Below, piece after piece: positions 14,569-22,605 of a stretch of DNA of 23,236 nucleotides. The stretch is taken from contig CAYUSU010000022.1 in NCBI GenBank assembly GCA_964447525.1, positions 1 through 23,236 on the forward strand. Direction: 5' to 3'. A program made the translations under genes and the position numbers. Under the pieces are notes generated by a model that ran no database searches, was not told where the DNA came from, and saw only the letters and a list, made by a program, of their open reading frames with translations. Numbering within the stretch: the first letter of the stretch is position 1; each line of letters starts with the position of its first letter. This DNA comes from JAFGDH01 sp964447525. Lineage in GTDB: Archaea > Aenigmatarchaeota > Aenigmatarchaeia > QMZP01 > QMZT01.

Positions 14569-15108
14569 ATGAACAAGAAAAATATAATGGTCGTCGTTTT
14601 CATTTCAATTTTATTCGTATCGCTAATGACGGTTAACGTTTCCGCTGAGGGTTTGCTTTCTGACATATTCGACAAACTGAAAGACTGGTTTGATTCCTCG
14701 CCTTTTGGTGGCCTCTTTTCCCAGCCGGTGAAGAGCACGGAAGCGATAGACATTACGTTCTACCCTGAAACGTTTTCCGGCGAGTCGGAACAACCAATAA
14801 ATATAACATCTGAAACAACGAATCTATACAACTTTAAAGGCAAGATAGATATAGCAGGTAACGTATTGAGAATGAAAGAAACCGGAACTAGTCTCTCAAT
14901 AGAACATACGGGTAATTCATTCAACATACACGATTTCAGAATAAAAAGTCTGGAGCTTAACAACATGAGACTTTCTATGGTATCCGGCAATTGGAACGAG
15001 ACTAGCGAAAACGGGTCAATCAAAATATCCGATTTCTTCGGTAAATTCTTCTACAGGAATGGATCGGTAGAACTTGTAGGAAACGTGTCAAAAATAACAA
15101 AGGGATGA
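14569..15108 (+). CDS. Secreted protein of unknown function with signal peptide and N-glycosylation sequons
   Basis: This 179-residue protein has a classic signal peptide: MNKKN, a hydrophobic core at residues 6-21, and a probable cleavage site after VSA (Ala26). The mature part begins with an amphipathic stretch (LLSDIFDKLKDWFD) and is then mostly beta-like, alternating polar and hydrophobic residues. It has no cysteines. It contains five N-x-S/T sequons (NIT, NET, NGS, NGS, NVS), so it is a likely target of the AglB/STT3 enzyme encoded at the window end. I do not recognise a family. ATG 14569 has a GGTG site 5 bases upstream. It converges on secD with a 3-base gap. Confidence 0.8.
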   Translation: MNKKNIMVVVFISILFVSLMTVNVSAEGLLSDIFDKLKDWFDSSPFGGLFSQPVKSTEAIDITFYPETFSGESEQPINITSETTNLYNFKGKIDIAGNVLRMKETGTSLSIEHTGNSFNIHDFRIKSLELNNMRLSMVSGNWNETSENGSIKISDFFGKFFYRNGSVELVGNVSKITKG

Positions 15109-15111
15109 ACC

Positions 15112-16929
15112 CTATTTCTTTTTTGTCGTGACTATCTCGATTATTTTTGCGTATGCCGGTCTTGTTATCAATACGCCAATCAGCACGCCTATTATAGTGG
15201 TGATAGCGAATCCCCTGACCAATCCGACCCCAAGAGACATGAGCGGAACCATTGCTGCTATTGTTGTTGACGCTGAACCGAAAATTATGAAAAATGCTCG
15301 TTTGATTTTGTCTTTTATTGTATATAGTATCTTCTTTGCCTTCTCTCCCATGATAGCCTCATCGGTGATGACTATCATGTTGTCTACCCCGGTTCCTATC
15401 GCGGCAATTATACCGCCTATAGCCGGAAGATCTATAGTCCATGAAAGCATTCCGAATATCGGGATTAACACTGCACCTACCCATGCTATCATGTCTATAT
15501 CTTGTTTGTTCCACCACGCAAGTCCAATAACCAAAAGGTTTAATGCAAGAACGGATATCCATATGTGAAAATCGTTACTTGCGGAAACACCAAGAATAAT
15601 AATGATCTCTGATAAACCGATCATGATTAATGGCAGAGCTATCTTTAAGGTCTTGTATCTTATGAAAATTATAACAACCACTACCAGCGCGGCCAGACCC
15701 GCTGCCATTAAAGCAGATGCTATGAAACCCTTTCCGAGTGTTGGTGATATTACGTCAATGGAAACAGTTTCCAGCCCCACCGGAAGCGCGCCTGATCTGA
15801 GATATGTCTGCAAACTCAACTTCTCCGCATGTGCCTGCTCCCTCGTCTCCCTTGAACCCTCAATCGAAGGGGTGGTGTAAACTTTTCCTCCGAGCGAGGA
15901 TGCGATTCTCAGGCTGCTTACGAGGTTCTCGTCAAGGTACAGCAATATCTGTGTGTCCTTGAGGTAGTAATCCCCAGAGTTCAGATCGAGCTGGGAAGGT
16001 GTTCCCGACGTTATTTTCGCGAACCTTTCCGCTCCGTTTTCTGATACCAACACTACGAAAAAGAATGAAAAGTAATTCCCTCTGGGGATGACGCCGCTTC
16101 TTTGCGGATCGGAATAAACCAACTCTATGTCTTCCCCTTTGTATGAGGTTCCCAGAAATATCAGTTCGTTTTTGTTGTCTGTTATGTTAACGTACTGGAA
16201 CTCTACGTCATCCAGTTCGAATGTATCATTCTTCTCCAATATCATTCCATTCAAATCAATAGATTCATTTTCAAGAAGTTCGACGGGATAAGTGTTTTCC
16301 AGGAGCTGGAATGTTCCCTTTGAATTTACAAGGAATACGGGCTTGGAAATCTTTGCCTCGAATGTTCCCTGTTTTGAAAGAAGGTCGGAAACGACATCCT
16401 TTCCGAGTCCGGTTGCTTCGACTTGTATGAAGCTTTCACCGGTAATTGATGTGACCGGGAAAAATCTTATCTCTTTCAGCCCATAAATATTAGCCCTTGT
16501 CTGGAGGGTGGACATTATCTGGCTGACCATCTCGCTTGTTGCGTTTTCTTTCGGTTTCAGAAGTATTCTAGTACCGCCTTTTATGTCAAGACCGAATTCT
16601 ATGTTCAGTCTTTCTATTTCCGTGACCTCTATTCCTATGGTCTCGTTTATGAAAATATCATAATCCTGATATTTGGGTCCCGGTTCGATCACTGTTATCT
16701 TGATCTCACCTGTATAACCATTTATTACACTATTCCAATCGTCCACACCGTTTATCCTTTCCCCGTTCAGTTTGTGTATTATTGCTCCCTGATCCAAAAC
16801 CCCCTTTGCGGGTGAATCATCCGAAACGTAGAGAATCTGGACTCCGGTATACTGGGGTTTCATAACTATTGCCAAGCATGCACCGATTACCATTATCAGC
16901 AATATTATTACTCTCCAGTATTTCAGCAT
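15112..16929 (-). CDS. secD: Protein-export membrane protein SecD with PDZ-like insertion
   Basis: SecD works with SecF to aid protein translocation through SecYEG on the outer face of the membrane, driven by the ion gradient. The 605-residue protein has membrane segment 1 at about residues 7-24. It then has a PDZ-like domain at about 25-82 (GVQILYVSDDSPAKG, AIIHKLNGERINGVDDW). Next come the SecD signature FGLDIKGGTRILL (112-124), the large extracytoplasmic domain, and about five C-terminal membrane segments with GVDNMIVITDE. Classical SecD goes straight from membrane segment 1 to the GLDxxGG motif. Its ATG directly abuts the secF stop, so the pair is co-transcribed, with secF first. The C-terminus is TTKKK. 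Confidence 0.94.
   Translation of the reverse strand: MLKYWRVIILLIMVIGACLAIVMKPQYTGVQILYVSDDSPAKGVLDQGAIIHKLNGERINGVDDWNSVINGYTGEIKITVIEPGPKYQDYDIFINETIGIEVTEIERLNIEFGLDIKGGTRILLKPKENATSEMVSQIMSTLQTRANIYGLKEIRFFPVTSITGESFIQVEATGLGKDVVSDLLSKQGTFEAKISKPVFLVNSKGTFQLLENTYPVELLENESIDLNGMILEKNDTFELDDVEFQYVNITDNKNELIFLGTSYKGEDIELVYSDPQRSGVIPRGNYFSFFFVVLVSENGAERFAKITSGTPSQLDLNSGDYYLKDTQILLYLDENLVSSLRIASSLGGKVYTTPSIEGSRETREQAHAEKLSLQTYLRSGALPVGLETVSIDVISPTLGKGFIASALMAAGLAALVVVVIIFIRYKTLKIALPLIMIGLSEIIIILGVSASNDFHIWISVLALNLLVIGLAWWNKQDIDMIAWVGAVLIPIFGMLSWTIDLPAIGGIIAAIGTGVDNMIVITDEAIMGEKAKKILYTIKDKIKRAFFIIFGSASTTIAAMVPLMSLGVGLVRGFAITTIIGVLIGVLITRPAYAKIIEIVTTKKK
15115..15124 (+). terminator. T-rich tract after the secreted protein gene, candidate terminator
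   Basis: TTTCTTTTTT begins 7 bases after the stop at 15108. It is the complement of the Lys codons at the SecD C-terminus. Confidence 0.35.
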
Positions 16930-17784
16930 CTAAATCCCCTTTCTCTCCACATACCATTTAAGCATAACCGAATTCATGAGCCATGTGTTCATTATATCGA
17001 ACACCAGACCAATCAGCAGTACCATCGCTATCTGGGACAGAACGACGGATATCGAGGACAGCAACAAAGCTACCAGCGCCCCTAGAGTAGTAAGTGTCAT
17101 CGTCAATCCCGTTTTGATCGCTCTCTTCATTTTCACGTTCAAATCCTTCTCATCAGATTCCCGCAATAACCTAGACGTCAACATTATGTCAGTGTCGACG
17201 GAATAACCTATAAGCATGAGGAGCGCAGCGAAGCCTGCAAGTGAAAGTTGTATCCCGAAAACCTGCATCATTGCCAGTGTTATCAGAATGTCCGATACGG
17301 CGCTCGCTATAACTGCCATGGAGGGTACAAGGGATCTGAATATCACAAAAACTATAATGCCCATGAATATGAACGCCAAAACAAGACCAAATTGTGCCTG
17401 CAACCAGAAAGAAGATCCGAGTGAAGATCCGACGTTTTCGATCGAATGGTCAGAAGTATCCACCCCCATGGAAACCAGTTCGCTGAGAACAGCATCAACA
17501 TCTGTTTCCGAATCCATCTCTATAAGTGTACCGTAGATGTTGAAACTTCTCGTTTCCCTAACAATTACAGAAGGGAACTTGAGATGCAGGCTTGACTCGA
17601 TCAGTTTTATTTCCAACGGGGTTTTGGTGCTCACCGTCAGAACCGTTCCTCCCTTCAGTTCGATGGATCTCTGGAACCATTCCCCGGTCTGGTTGTATTG
17701 GTTTACCATAACTCCCAAAGAGATTATTAACACAACCAGAGGTATAACTAACAGGAATTTGTAATTAAACGGGAGTTCTTTCAT
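16930..17784 (-). CDS. secF: Protein-export membrane protein SecF
   Basis: SecF is the partner of SecD. The 284-residue protein has membrane segment 1 at about residues 10-27, then the signature SIELKGGTVLTV. A short extracytoplasmic domain follows, then five C-terminal membrane segments with AGFAALLMLIGYSVDTDIML, equivalent to the bacterial GYSVNDTVV helix. ATG 17784 is chosen because a GTGAT element ends 4 bases upstream. ATG 17787 and GTG 17793 are alternatives, adding one or three residues. It is the first gene of a two-gene operon and is transcribed divergently from the reductase gene. Confidence 0.92.
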   Translation of the reverse strand: MKELPFNYKFLLVIPLVVLIISLGVMVNQYNQTGEWFQRSIELKGGTVLTVSTKTPLEIKLIESSLHLKFPSVIVRETRSFNIYGTLIEMDSETDVDAVLSELVSMGVDTSDHSIENVGSSLGSSFWLQAQFGLVLAFIFMGIIVFVIFRSLVPSMAVIASAVSDILITLAMMQVFGIQLSLAGFAALLMLIGYSVDTDIMLTSRLLRESDEKDLNVKMKRAIKTGLTMTLTTLGALVALLLSSISVVLSQIAMVLLIGLVFDIMNTWLMNSVMLKWYVERKGI

Positions 17785-17810
17785 CATTATCACTGTTAAT
17801 CCAATTATTT

Positions 17811-17818
17811 GTATTTAA
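17811..17818 (-). promoter_or_regulatory. TATA-like box of secFD
   Basis: The minus strand reads TTAAATAC, centred about 30 bases before ATG 17784. Confidence 0.4.
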
Positions 17819-17852
17819 GGGTTGTTTTTATAAAGTTATGACAATTTTTGCA

Positions 17853-17866
17853 TTTAATTTATAAAT
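17853..17866 (+). promoter_or_regulatory. TATA box of the geranylgeranyl reductase gene
   Basis: TTTAATTTATAAAT should place initiation near 17886, giving a leader of about 33 bases. No Shine-Dalgarno sequence precedes ATG 17919. Confidence 0.45.
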
Positions 17867-17918
17867 CTTTGTATCAGAGCGGCGAAAGTGTAAAAAGCTT
17901 ACATATCTCCATTATTTC

Positions 17919-18959
17919 ATGAAGTGTTCATATGATATCATCGTCTCCGGGGCAGGTCCCTCCGGTTTGCACGCCGCGAATTTGTGCAAAGATCTTGGTT
18001 ACAACGTTCTGGTAATCGAGGAACATGAAAGGATAGGGGAGCCCGTCCATTGTTCCGGACTCATATCCAGAAGAATCAAGGATTTTATTCCGCTCTCGGA
18101 GATTGCGAATGCGATTGAAAACGAAGTGTGCTCGGCTGTGATACATTCTCACACCAGTTCATTCGAATTACGCAAGAACGGAACGGTTGCATTCGTCATA
18201 AACAGGAGTAAATTCGACAAATGTCTGGCAAAATCGCTGGGAAAAAGGAATATTCTTAAGGCAAGGGTTTTGGATTTCGAAAGTAAGAAGAGAATGGTAG
18301 TGAAGACCACCAAGGGGGTATTCAGGTCAGAGATTCTTGTTGGTTGTGACGGCGCGAATTCTCTGGTTGCGAGGAAATTAGGTCAACTGCCGATCGAGAT
18401 GATAAATGGTGTTATAGGAACGAAGAAAGGAAAAAACCATTCGGACGGTGTTGATATATATTTTGACAAGAACAAGATAGGTGATGGATTCTTCTGGAAA
18501 ATCCCGAGGGGGGCATCAACGGAATTCGGTGCTTTTGGTAAGGGGGTAAACTTCAGGTATCTGGAGGAATTCTTCGGTGAGAAATTCGAAAAAAAATATG
18601 GGGGCATGATACCGATAGGCCATGTAAGGAAAACTTACTTCCCGCGCGTTCTTTTGGCAGGCGATGCCGCCGGACTGACAAAACCGTGGTCAGGCGGAGG
18701 GGTAATATTCGGCATGGAATCTGCGAAAGCGGCTGCAAGAACGATAGACAAGGCATTCCGTTCCAATGATTTTTCTGAAAGCATGCTCTCCAATTACGAA
18801 GTTATGTGGAAAGAAAAACTCGAAAGGGCGATATCCTTCGGATTGTTTTCAAGAAATATGTTAAAAATGATGGGAAATTTCCATATAGAAATGGCGGTGA
18901 AGATCGCCAAGATACTGCCGAAGAACTGGATGGATATGGACTTCGTATTCAGTCAGTAA
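17919..18959 (+). CDS. Geranylgeranyl reductase family FAD-dependent oxidoreductase
   Basis: Members of this family saturate the geranylgeranyl chains of archaeal membrane lipids, acting on digeranylgeranylglycerophospholipids. The 346-residue protein has the FAD-binding VSGAGPSGLHAA (residues 9-20), then GEPVHCSGLIS with the conserved Cys. Further on are the second flavin motif VGCDGANSLVARKLG, the family's aromatic-Pro motif in GFFWKIPRGASTEFG, and LAGDAAGLTKPWSGGG. It is somewhat short compared with the roughly 390-450 residues of many members. An alternative role on another isoprenoid or quinone substrate cannot be excluded. It overlaps the convergent gene at 18953 by 7 bases. The thiolase/HMG-CoA synthase group nearby fits a lipid role. 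Confidence 0.88.
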   Translation: MKCSYDIIVSGAGPSGLHAANLCKDLGYNVLVIEEHERIGEPVHCSGLISRRIKDFIPLSEIANAIENEVCSAVIHSHTSSFELRKNGTVAFVINRSKFDKCLAKSLGKRNILKARVLDFESKKRMVVKTTKGVFRSEILVGCDGANSLVARKLGQLPIEMINGVIGTKKGKNHSDGVDIYFDKNKIGDGFFWKIPRGASTEFGAFGKGVNFRYLEEFFGEKFEKKYGGMIPIGHVRKTYFPRVLLAGDAAGLTKPWSGGGVIFGMESAKAAARTIDKAFRSNDFSESMLSNYEVMWKEKLERAISFGLFSRNMLKMMGNFHIEMAVKIAKILPKNWMDMDFVFSQ

Positions 18960-19810
18960 GCGAAATTTATCTTGAAGTTGGGGGTAATTGTGTTTGATTT
19001 TACGTATCCTGGTTTATCCCTGCCAAAGTAATCCATGACGAAAGAATCATACTGGTTCTCGTTTCCTCCGCCACACCCGTGCTCCTGCTCGTTCGCAAGC
19101 CTCCATTCTATGAATTCATTCTTCTTCAGGGTTTGCTGGTCTATTGCCATTTCTCCTATCCGCTTATCACCGGTATCCTTGTCGACTATCCAGTATTCCC
19201 AAAATTTGTTGTTATCCCCGTCATTTAAACCGTCGATCGAGTTTACGTATTTTGTTCCGGACCGCTCATCCTCTATTACATCAACATCCACACCATTCTT
19301 CTTGGCCGTGTCCAAAGTCAGATGGTAAACCGAAGTCTCCTTTTCATTGTCGATAAAAAGCCGCTGGTAAGTCCATTGTTCATTGTAGAAAATCGGGTTT
19401 TCGTATTTCATATTAAGAATCTCACCGGGTTTTTCATCGGAATGTAACTGATATTCGAAATTTATCTCCGTTACTGGAGAGTATGACTGCTCATTAACCA
19501 TGTTTGATGACATCGCCCACTCATTGTTTTCGTTTTCAATGTGTATTTTTTTTATCTCGTTGGCGAAATTGAGCAGTTTATAAGGATCATTGCCGGAAAG
19601 GATTTCCGCATATTTTTCCAGTATTTTGGAATTTCTTAGTGTTTCGATGATATATGACAGTTTTTCATCGTCTTCATCGTCATCCGTTAGAAGCATTTTT
19701 ATGAGTTTAAGTATTTCTTCCGGGTCCATTATATCTGCCAGATCATCATCCGACATCAGAAACTTGACATCAATCTTCTCATTGGTTTCCGGCAATGAAA
19801 TTTTTTCCAT
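18953..19810 (-). CDS. DUF4430-like domain protein without signal peptide
   Basis: This 285-residue protein has two parts. Residues 1-110 are acidic and probably helical, with TDDDEDDEK at 42-50. Residues 160-240 resemble DUF4430, the transcobalamin C-terminal-like fold: SIDG at 191-194, FWEYWIV at 203-209, RIGEMAI, and IEWRLAN at 234-240. The tail holds a GCGGGNEN stretch and ends in aromatic residues. DUF4430 proteins are usually secreted or surface-anchored, yet this one begins MEKISLPETNEK with no signal peptide or membrane segment. The ATG at 19810 has a TATA box 25 bases upstream. The match is my pattern reading of the W-x-Y and IxW positions, not a search result. The true function is unknown. 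Confidence 0.65.
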   Translation of the reverse strand: MEKISLPETNEKIDVKFLMSDDDLADIMDPEEILKLIKMLLTDDDEDDEKLSYIIETLRNSKILEKYAEILSGNDPYKLLNFANEIKKIHIENENNEWAMSSNMVNEQSYSPVTEINFEYQLHSDEKPGEILNMKYENPIFYNEQWTYQRLFIDNEKETSVYHLTLDTAKKNGVDVDVIEDERSGTKYVNSIDGLNDGDNNKFWEYWIVDKDTGDKRIGEMAIDQQTLKKNEFIEWRLANEQEHGCGGGNENQYDSFVMDYFGRDKPGYVKSNTITPNFKINFAY

Positions 19811-19830
19811 GATCTTATGGAGACTTGCAG

Positions 19831-19840
19831 AATTAAATAA
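19831..19840 (-). promoter_or_regulatory. TATA box of the DUF4430-like gene
   Basis: The minus strand reads TTATTTAATT, centred 25 bases before ATG 19810. This implies a transcript separate from the mevalonate group and probably leaderless. Confidence 0.4.
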
Positions 19841-19854
19841 TTTTCAGAACTAGA

Positions 19855-20262
19855 TCATTTCACTGGCTTGAATTTGAAACCGTAAAGAACCAGTCCGCTG
19901 TCATGCTCGCTTCGTATCTTCCTGAAACACATATGCAGGTCCATTCCTATTGTGACGTCTTCCGGTTTGCAATCCACTACCTGAGAAAGGACCTTCGTCC
20001 CTTCTTCCAGTTCAACGATCGCTATAACATACGGAACGTATGCTTTGAACCCCTCCGGTGGCGTTCGGATTATTGTGTATGAATATACCTTACCGATACC
20101 TGAAAACTGGACATGTTCCATCTTTCCGGTGCGCCTGCATTTAGGACATATCTCTCTTTTTGGATAAAAATGTTCACCGCAGTGGCCGCATTTCGATCCT
20201 ATGAACTGATATCTCTCTTTGAACTTCCTCCAGTGAAACGGAACTGCGAATTCTTTAACCAT
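19855..20262 (-). CDS. DUF35 OB-fold/zinc-ribbon protein of the thiolase-HMG-CoA synthase complex
   Basis: This 135-residue protein has an N-terminal helix (FHWRKFKERYQF), a rubredoxin-like zinc ribbon (Cys25, Cys28, Cys39, Cys42), and an OB-fold (GKVYSYTIIRTPPEGF, VIAIVELEEGTKV). In archaea such proteins bridge acetoacetyl-CoA thiolase and HMG-CoA synthase, so that the intermediate passes between active sites through a shared CoA site. The order HMG-CoA synthase, thiolase, DUF35 is the conserved one. ATG 20262 is chosen because it gives MVKEFAVPFHWR and starts one base after the thiolase stop. The frame extends 10 codons upstream into the thiolase gene. Confidence 0.92.
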   Translation of the reverse strand: MVKEFAVPFHWRKFKERYQFIGSKCGHCGEHFYPKREICPKCRRTGKMEHVQFSGIGKVYSYTIIRTPPEGFKAYVPYVIAIVELEEGTKVLSQVVDCKPEDVTIGMDLHMCFRKIRSEHDSGLVLYGFKFKPVK

Positions 20263-20263
20263 G

Positions 20264-21448
20264 TTATCTATTCCTCGAAAGTATGTGCACAACGGCGGTC
20301 GCTCCGGAACCGCCTACGTTATGGGTCATTCCTATCTCCGCACCATTCACCTGACGTTTACCAGCGTCACCTCTTAATTGTTTCACGATCTCGATTATCT
20401 GAGCGATCCCGGTCGCCCCTACCGGATGGCCCTTAGATTTCAGTCCGCCTGACGTGTTGATCGGTATTTTTCCGCCCAGCGTAGTCTGGCCGCTCTGCAT
20501 GAGCTTCCCACCCTCTCCTTTTTTGGCAAAACCCAAATCTTCGTAAGCGCATATCTCAGCTATGGTGAAACAATCATGAACTTCGGCCATATCGATGTCT
20601 TTGGGCGTAAGCTTGGCTTGTGAATATGCCCTTCTGGCAGCCTCGACGGTCGCGTCAAGAGTCGTAATATCTCGACGGGAAAATAGGCTGAGAGTGTCTG
20701 ATGCCTGGGCAGTTGCTTTGACGTAAACCGGCGTGTCGGTATATTTTTTTGCCATGTCCGCAGAGGCGAGTATCACGGTTGCCGCGCCATCCGTTATGGG
20801 TGAACAGTCGAGCAAACGCAAAGGATCAGCAACCATCGGAGACGCCAGTACATCACCAACAGTTATCTTTTTCCGGTATTGAGCGACAGGATTAAGGAAC
20901 CCGTTTTCGTGGTTTTTCACCGCAACCATCGCCAATTGTTCCCTCGTGGTTTTGTATTGATGCATATGCCTTTGTGCCATGAGCGCATATATTCCCGGGA
21001 ATGTAGCTCCGAAATACGCTTCCGTGTCGTAGTCCATCGCTCCGGAAAGGGCGGTTGTTGCCTGAGGACCATATATGTCGGTCATCTTTTCAACGCCCCC
21101 GACAGCCACGAAATCATACATACCCGAAGCAATCGCAAGAATACCGACCCGCATCGCGAGCGCGCCGGAAGAACAAGCCGCTTCGGTCCTTATTGCCGGT
21201 ATGGGATTCAATCCGAGATAATCCGCCAGAAGGGCGGAGCTGTGTTCCTGTCCCGTGAACATCCCGCTGGACATGTTTCCCCCGATAATCATCTGTATGT
21301 CATGACCCGATATGCCGGCATCCTCCACGGCCTTGACGCCTGCCTCCACGGCCATCTCCCTCATGCTCTGGCTCCAGTGTTCACCAAACTTGGTCTGGCC
21401 AACCCCTATGACCGCAACATCCCTTTTAAGCCTTGAATCTTCCGTCAT
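20264..21448 (-). CDS. Acetyl-CoA C-acetyltransferase (archaeal acetoacetyl-CoA thiolase)
   Basis: This enzyme condenses two acetyl-CoA to acetoacetyl-CoA, the first step of the mevalonate pathway. The 394-residue protein has the nucleophile in EAACSSGALA (Cys92), the EVHDCFTIAE segment, and GHPVGATG with the catalytic His. The C-terminal motif reads HNVGGSGAT, where bacterial biosynthetic thiolases have a second catalytic Cys in CxGxG. This marks the archaeal/SCP2-like thiolase clade. ATG 21448 overlaps the HMG-CoA synthase stop by 4 bases. Linkage to HMG-CoA synthase and DUF35 makes a biosynthetic role far more likely than fatty acid breakdown. Confidence 0.94.
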   Translation of the reverse strand: MTEDSRLKRDVAVIGVGQTKFGEHWSQSMREMAVEAGVKAVEDAGISGHDIQMIIGGNMSSGMFTGQEHSSALLADYLGLNPIPAIRTEAACSSGALAMRVGILAIASGMYDFVAVGGVEKMTDIYGPQATTALSGAMDYDTEAYFGATFPGIYALMAQRHMHQYKTTREQLAMVAVKNHENGFLNPVAQYRKKITVGDVLASPMVADPLRLLDCSPITDGAATVILASADMAKKYTDTPVYVKATAQASDTLSLFSRRDITTLDATVEAARRAYSQAKLTPKDIDMAEVHDCFTIAEICAYEDLGFAKKGEGGKLMQSGQTTLGGKIPINTSGGLKSKGHPVGATGIAQIIEIVKQLRGDAGKRQVNGAEIGMTHNVGGSGATAVVHILSRNR

Positions 21449-22482
21449 TCTTCAACACCCTTAAGCTTTCTTCTGAATTTAACGTACATGGAATAATCCA
21501 GATATTTCTTGTTTTTGATCATTTCCTTTATTTTAAAAGGAATCCTTCTATTCTCTATTTCATCATTCACGACGATTGAAAATGAATCACTCCCTGCACC
21601 TGAACCGAATGAGGTAACGAGTATTTTTTCTCCGGGTTTGGCATCATCAAGAACCGAAGCCAATCCTAAAAGCGAAGCCGCTGAATATGTGTTCCCTATG
21701 AGAGGAACCATTAATCCCCCTTCCATCTTCTCTTTAGGAACCCCTAATATCTTTCCCGCAGCCAGCGGGAATTTGGCGTTCGGCTGGTGGAAAACGAAAT
21801 GATCATAATCATCAATGGTTCTTCCCATCTTTTTCAGTAATCCGCGCGTGGCTGAAAGAACGTGATTGAAATAAGCGGGTGAACCGGTGAACCTGCCACC
21901 GTGTCTCGGGAAGTCCTCCCCTTCCCTTCTCCAGAAATCCGGAGTATCCGTCGTGAAGGAATAGGTATCCTCTATATCAGCGATCGTATTGGTTTTTCCT
22001 AAGATATAAGCAGCCGCCCCTGAAGCAGCCGTGAATTCCAGTTCGTCACCGGGCCTTCCCTGAGCGGTGTCCGATCCTATGGCAAGACCGTAATTGATTC
22101 TCCCGGAATCTATCAACCCCATTGCCATCTGTATTCCTGCCGTCCCGGCCTTGCACGCGAATTCCAGGTCGGCTGCCATCATTTCAGGCGTAGCTCCTAT
22201 CGCTTCCGCGACTATGGAAGAAGTACTTTTCACAATGTATGGATGTGATTCCGATCCGATATAAACGGCTCCTATCTTTTCCGGGTCTATGCCTGCCATG
22301 AGAATAGCCCGTCTTGAGGCTTCGACGGCCATAGTGGCGGTGTCTTCATCCATCCCCGCTACTGCTTTTTCCCCGACCAGATTCTTCAATCGCTCTTCGT
22401 TAGAACCCCATACAACAGCAATGTCTTTTGACTTTATTCTCCACATGGGAACGTAAAATCCATACCCTGTAATACCTGCCAT
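21445..22482 (-). CDS. Hydroxymethylglutaryl-CoA synthase
   Basis: HMG-CoA synthase adds acetyl-CoA to acetoacetyl-CoA. The 345-residue protein is the short archaeal type. It has the catalytic Glu region AGMDEDTATMA, the nucleophile in LEFACKAGTAG (Cys110), the catalytic His in FVFHQPNAKFP, and the C-terminal FGSGAGSDSFS. It is the first gene of the minus-strand group with thiolase and DUF35. The ATG has a GGTG site 6 bases upstream and a strong palindromic TATA region further up. Its product goes to HMG-CoA reductase, encoded separately at 4848-6134. Confidence 0.96.
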   Translation of the reverse strand: MAGITGYGFYVPMWRIKSKDIAVVWGSNEERLKNLVGEKAVAGMDEDTATMAVEASRRAILMAGIDPEKIGAVYIGSESHPYIVKSTSSIVAEAIGATPEMMAADLEFACKAGTAGIQMAMGLIDSGRINYGLAIGSDTAQGRPGDELEFTAASGAAAYILGKTNTIADIEDTYSFTTDTPDFWRREGEDFPRHGGRFTGSPAYFNHVLSATRGLLKKMGRTIDDYDHFVFHQPNAKFPLAAGKILGVPKEKMEGGLMVPLIGNTYSAASLLGLASVLDDAKPGEKILVTSFGSGAGSDSFSIVVNDEIENRRIPFKIKEMIKNKKYLDYSMYVKFRRKLKGVEE

Positions 22483-22519
22483 AACAACACCAGCATGATT
22501 TATTAGGGTATCTGGGTAT

Positions 22520-22535
22520 TTTTAAATATTTAAAA
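22520..22535 (-). promoter_or_regulatory. TATA region of the HMG-CoA synthase operon
   Basis: TTTTAAATATTTAAAA is a perfect 16-base palindrome. Its centre is about 45 bases before ATG 22482, leaving a leader of about 20 bases with a GGTG ribosome site at 22489-22492. Confidence 0.5.
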
Positions 22536-22576
22536 TAATGTTCGTTGATTGCATGATTTTCTGGCAATAACGAAAA

Positions 22577-22584
22577 TTTAAATA
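22577..22584 (+). promoter_or_regulatory. TATA box of the STT3/AglB gene
   Basis: TTTAAATA is centred 26 bases before ATG 22606, implying a leaderless transcript. Confidence 0.5.
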
Positions 22585-22605
22585 GCCCACTGCCCATAAG
22601 TGATT

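Noticed and set aside
17820..17918. Possible small RNA or short peptide gene between secF and the reductase gene
   Set aside because: Only an 8-codon ORF and weak palindromes such as AAGCTT are present. The stretch is explained by the two divergent promoters and a leader.
20879..21436. Open frame of 185 codons on + opposite the thiolase
   Set aside because: It is an antisense shadow, rich in Arg, His and Cys, of a strongly supported gene.
22493..22559. 9-base direct repeat GCATGATTT at 22493-22501 and 22551-22559
   Set aside because: There are only two copies, without symmetry to the promoters; probably chance in AT-rich DNA.
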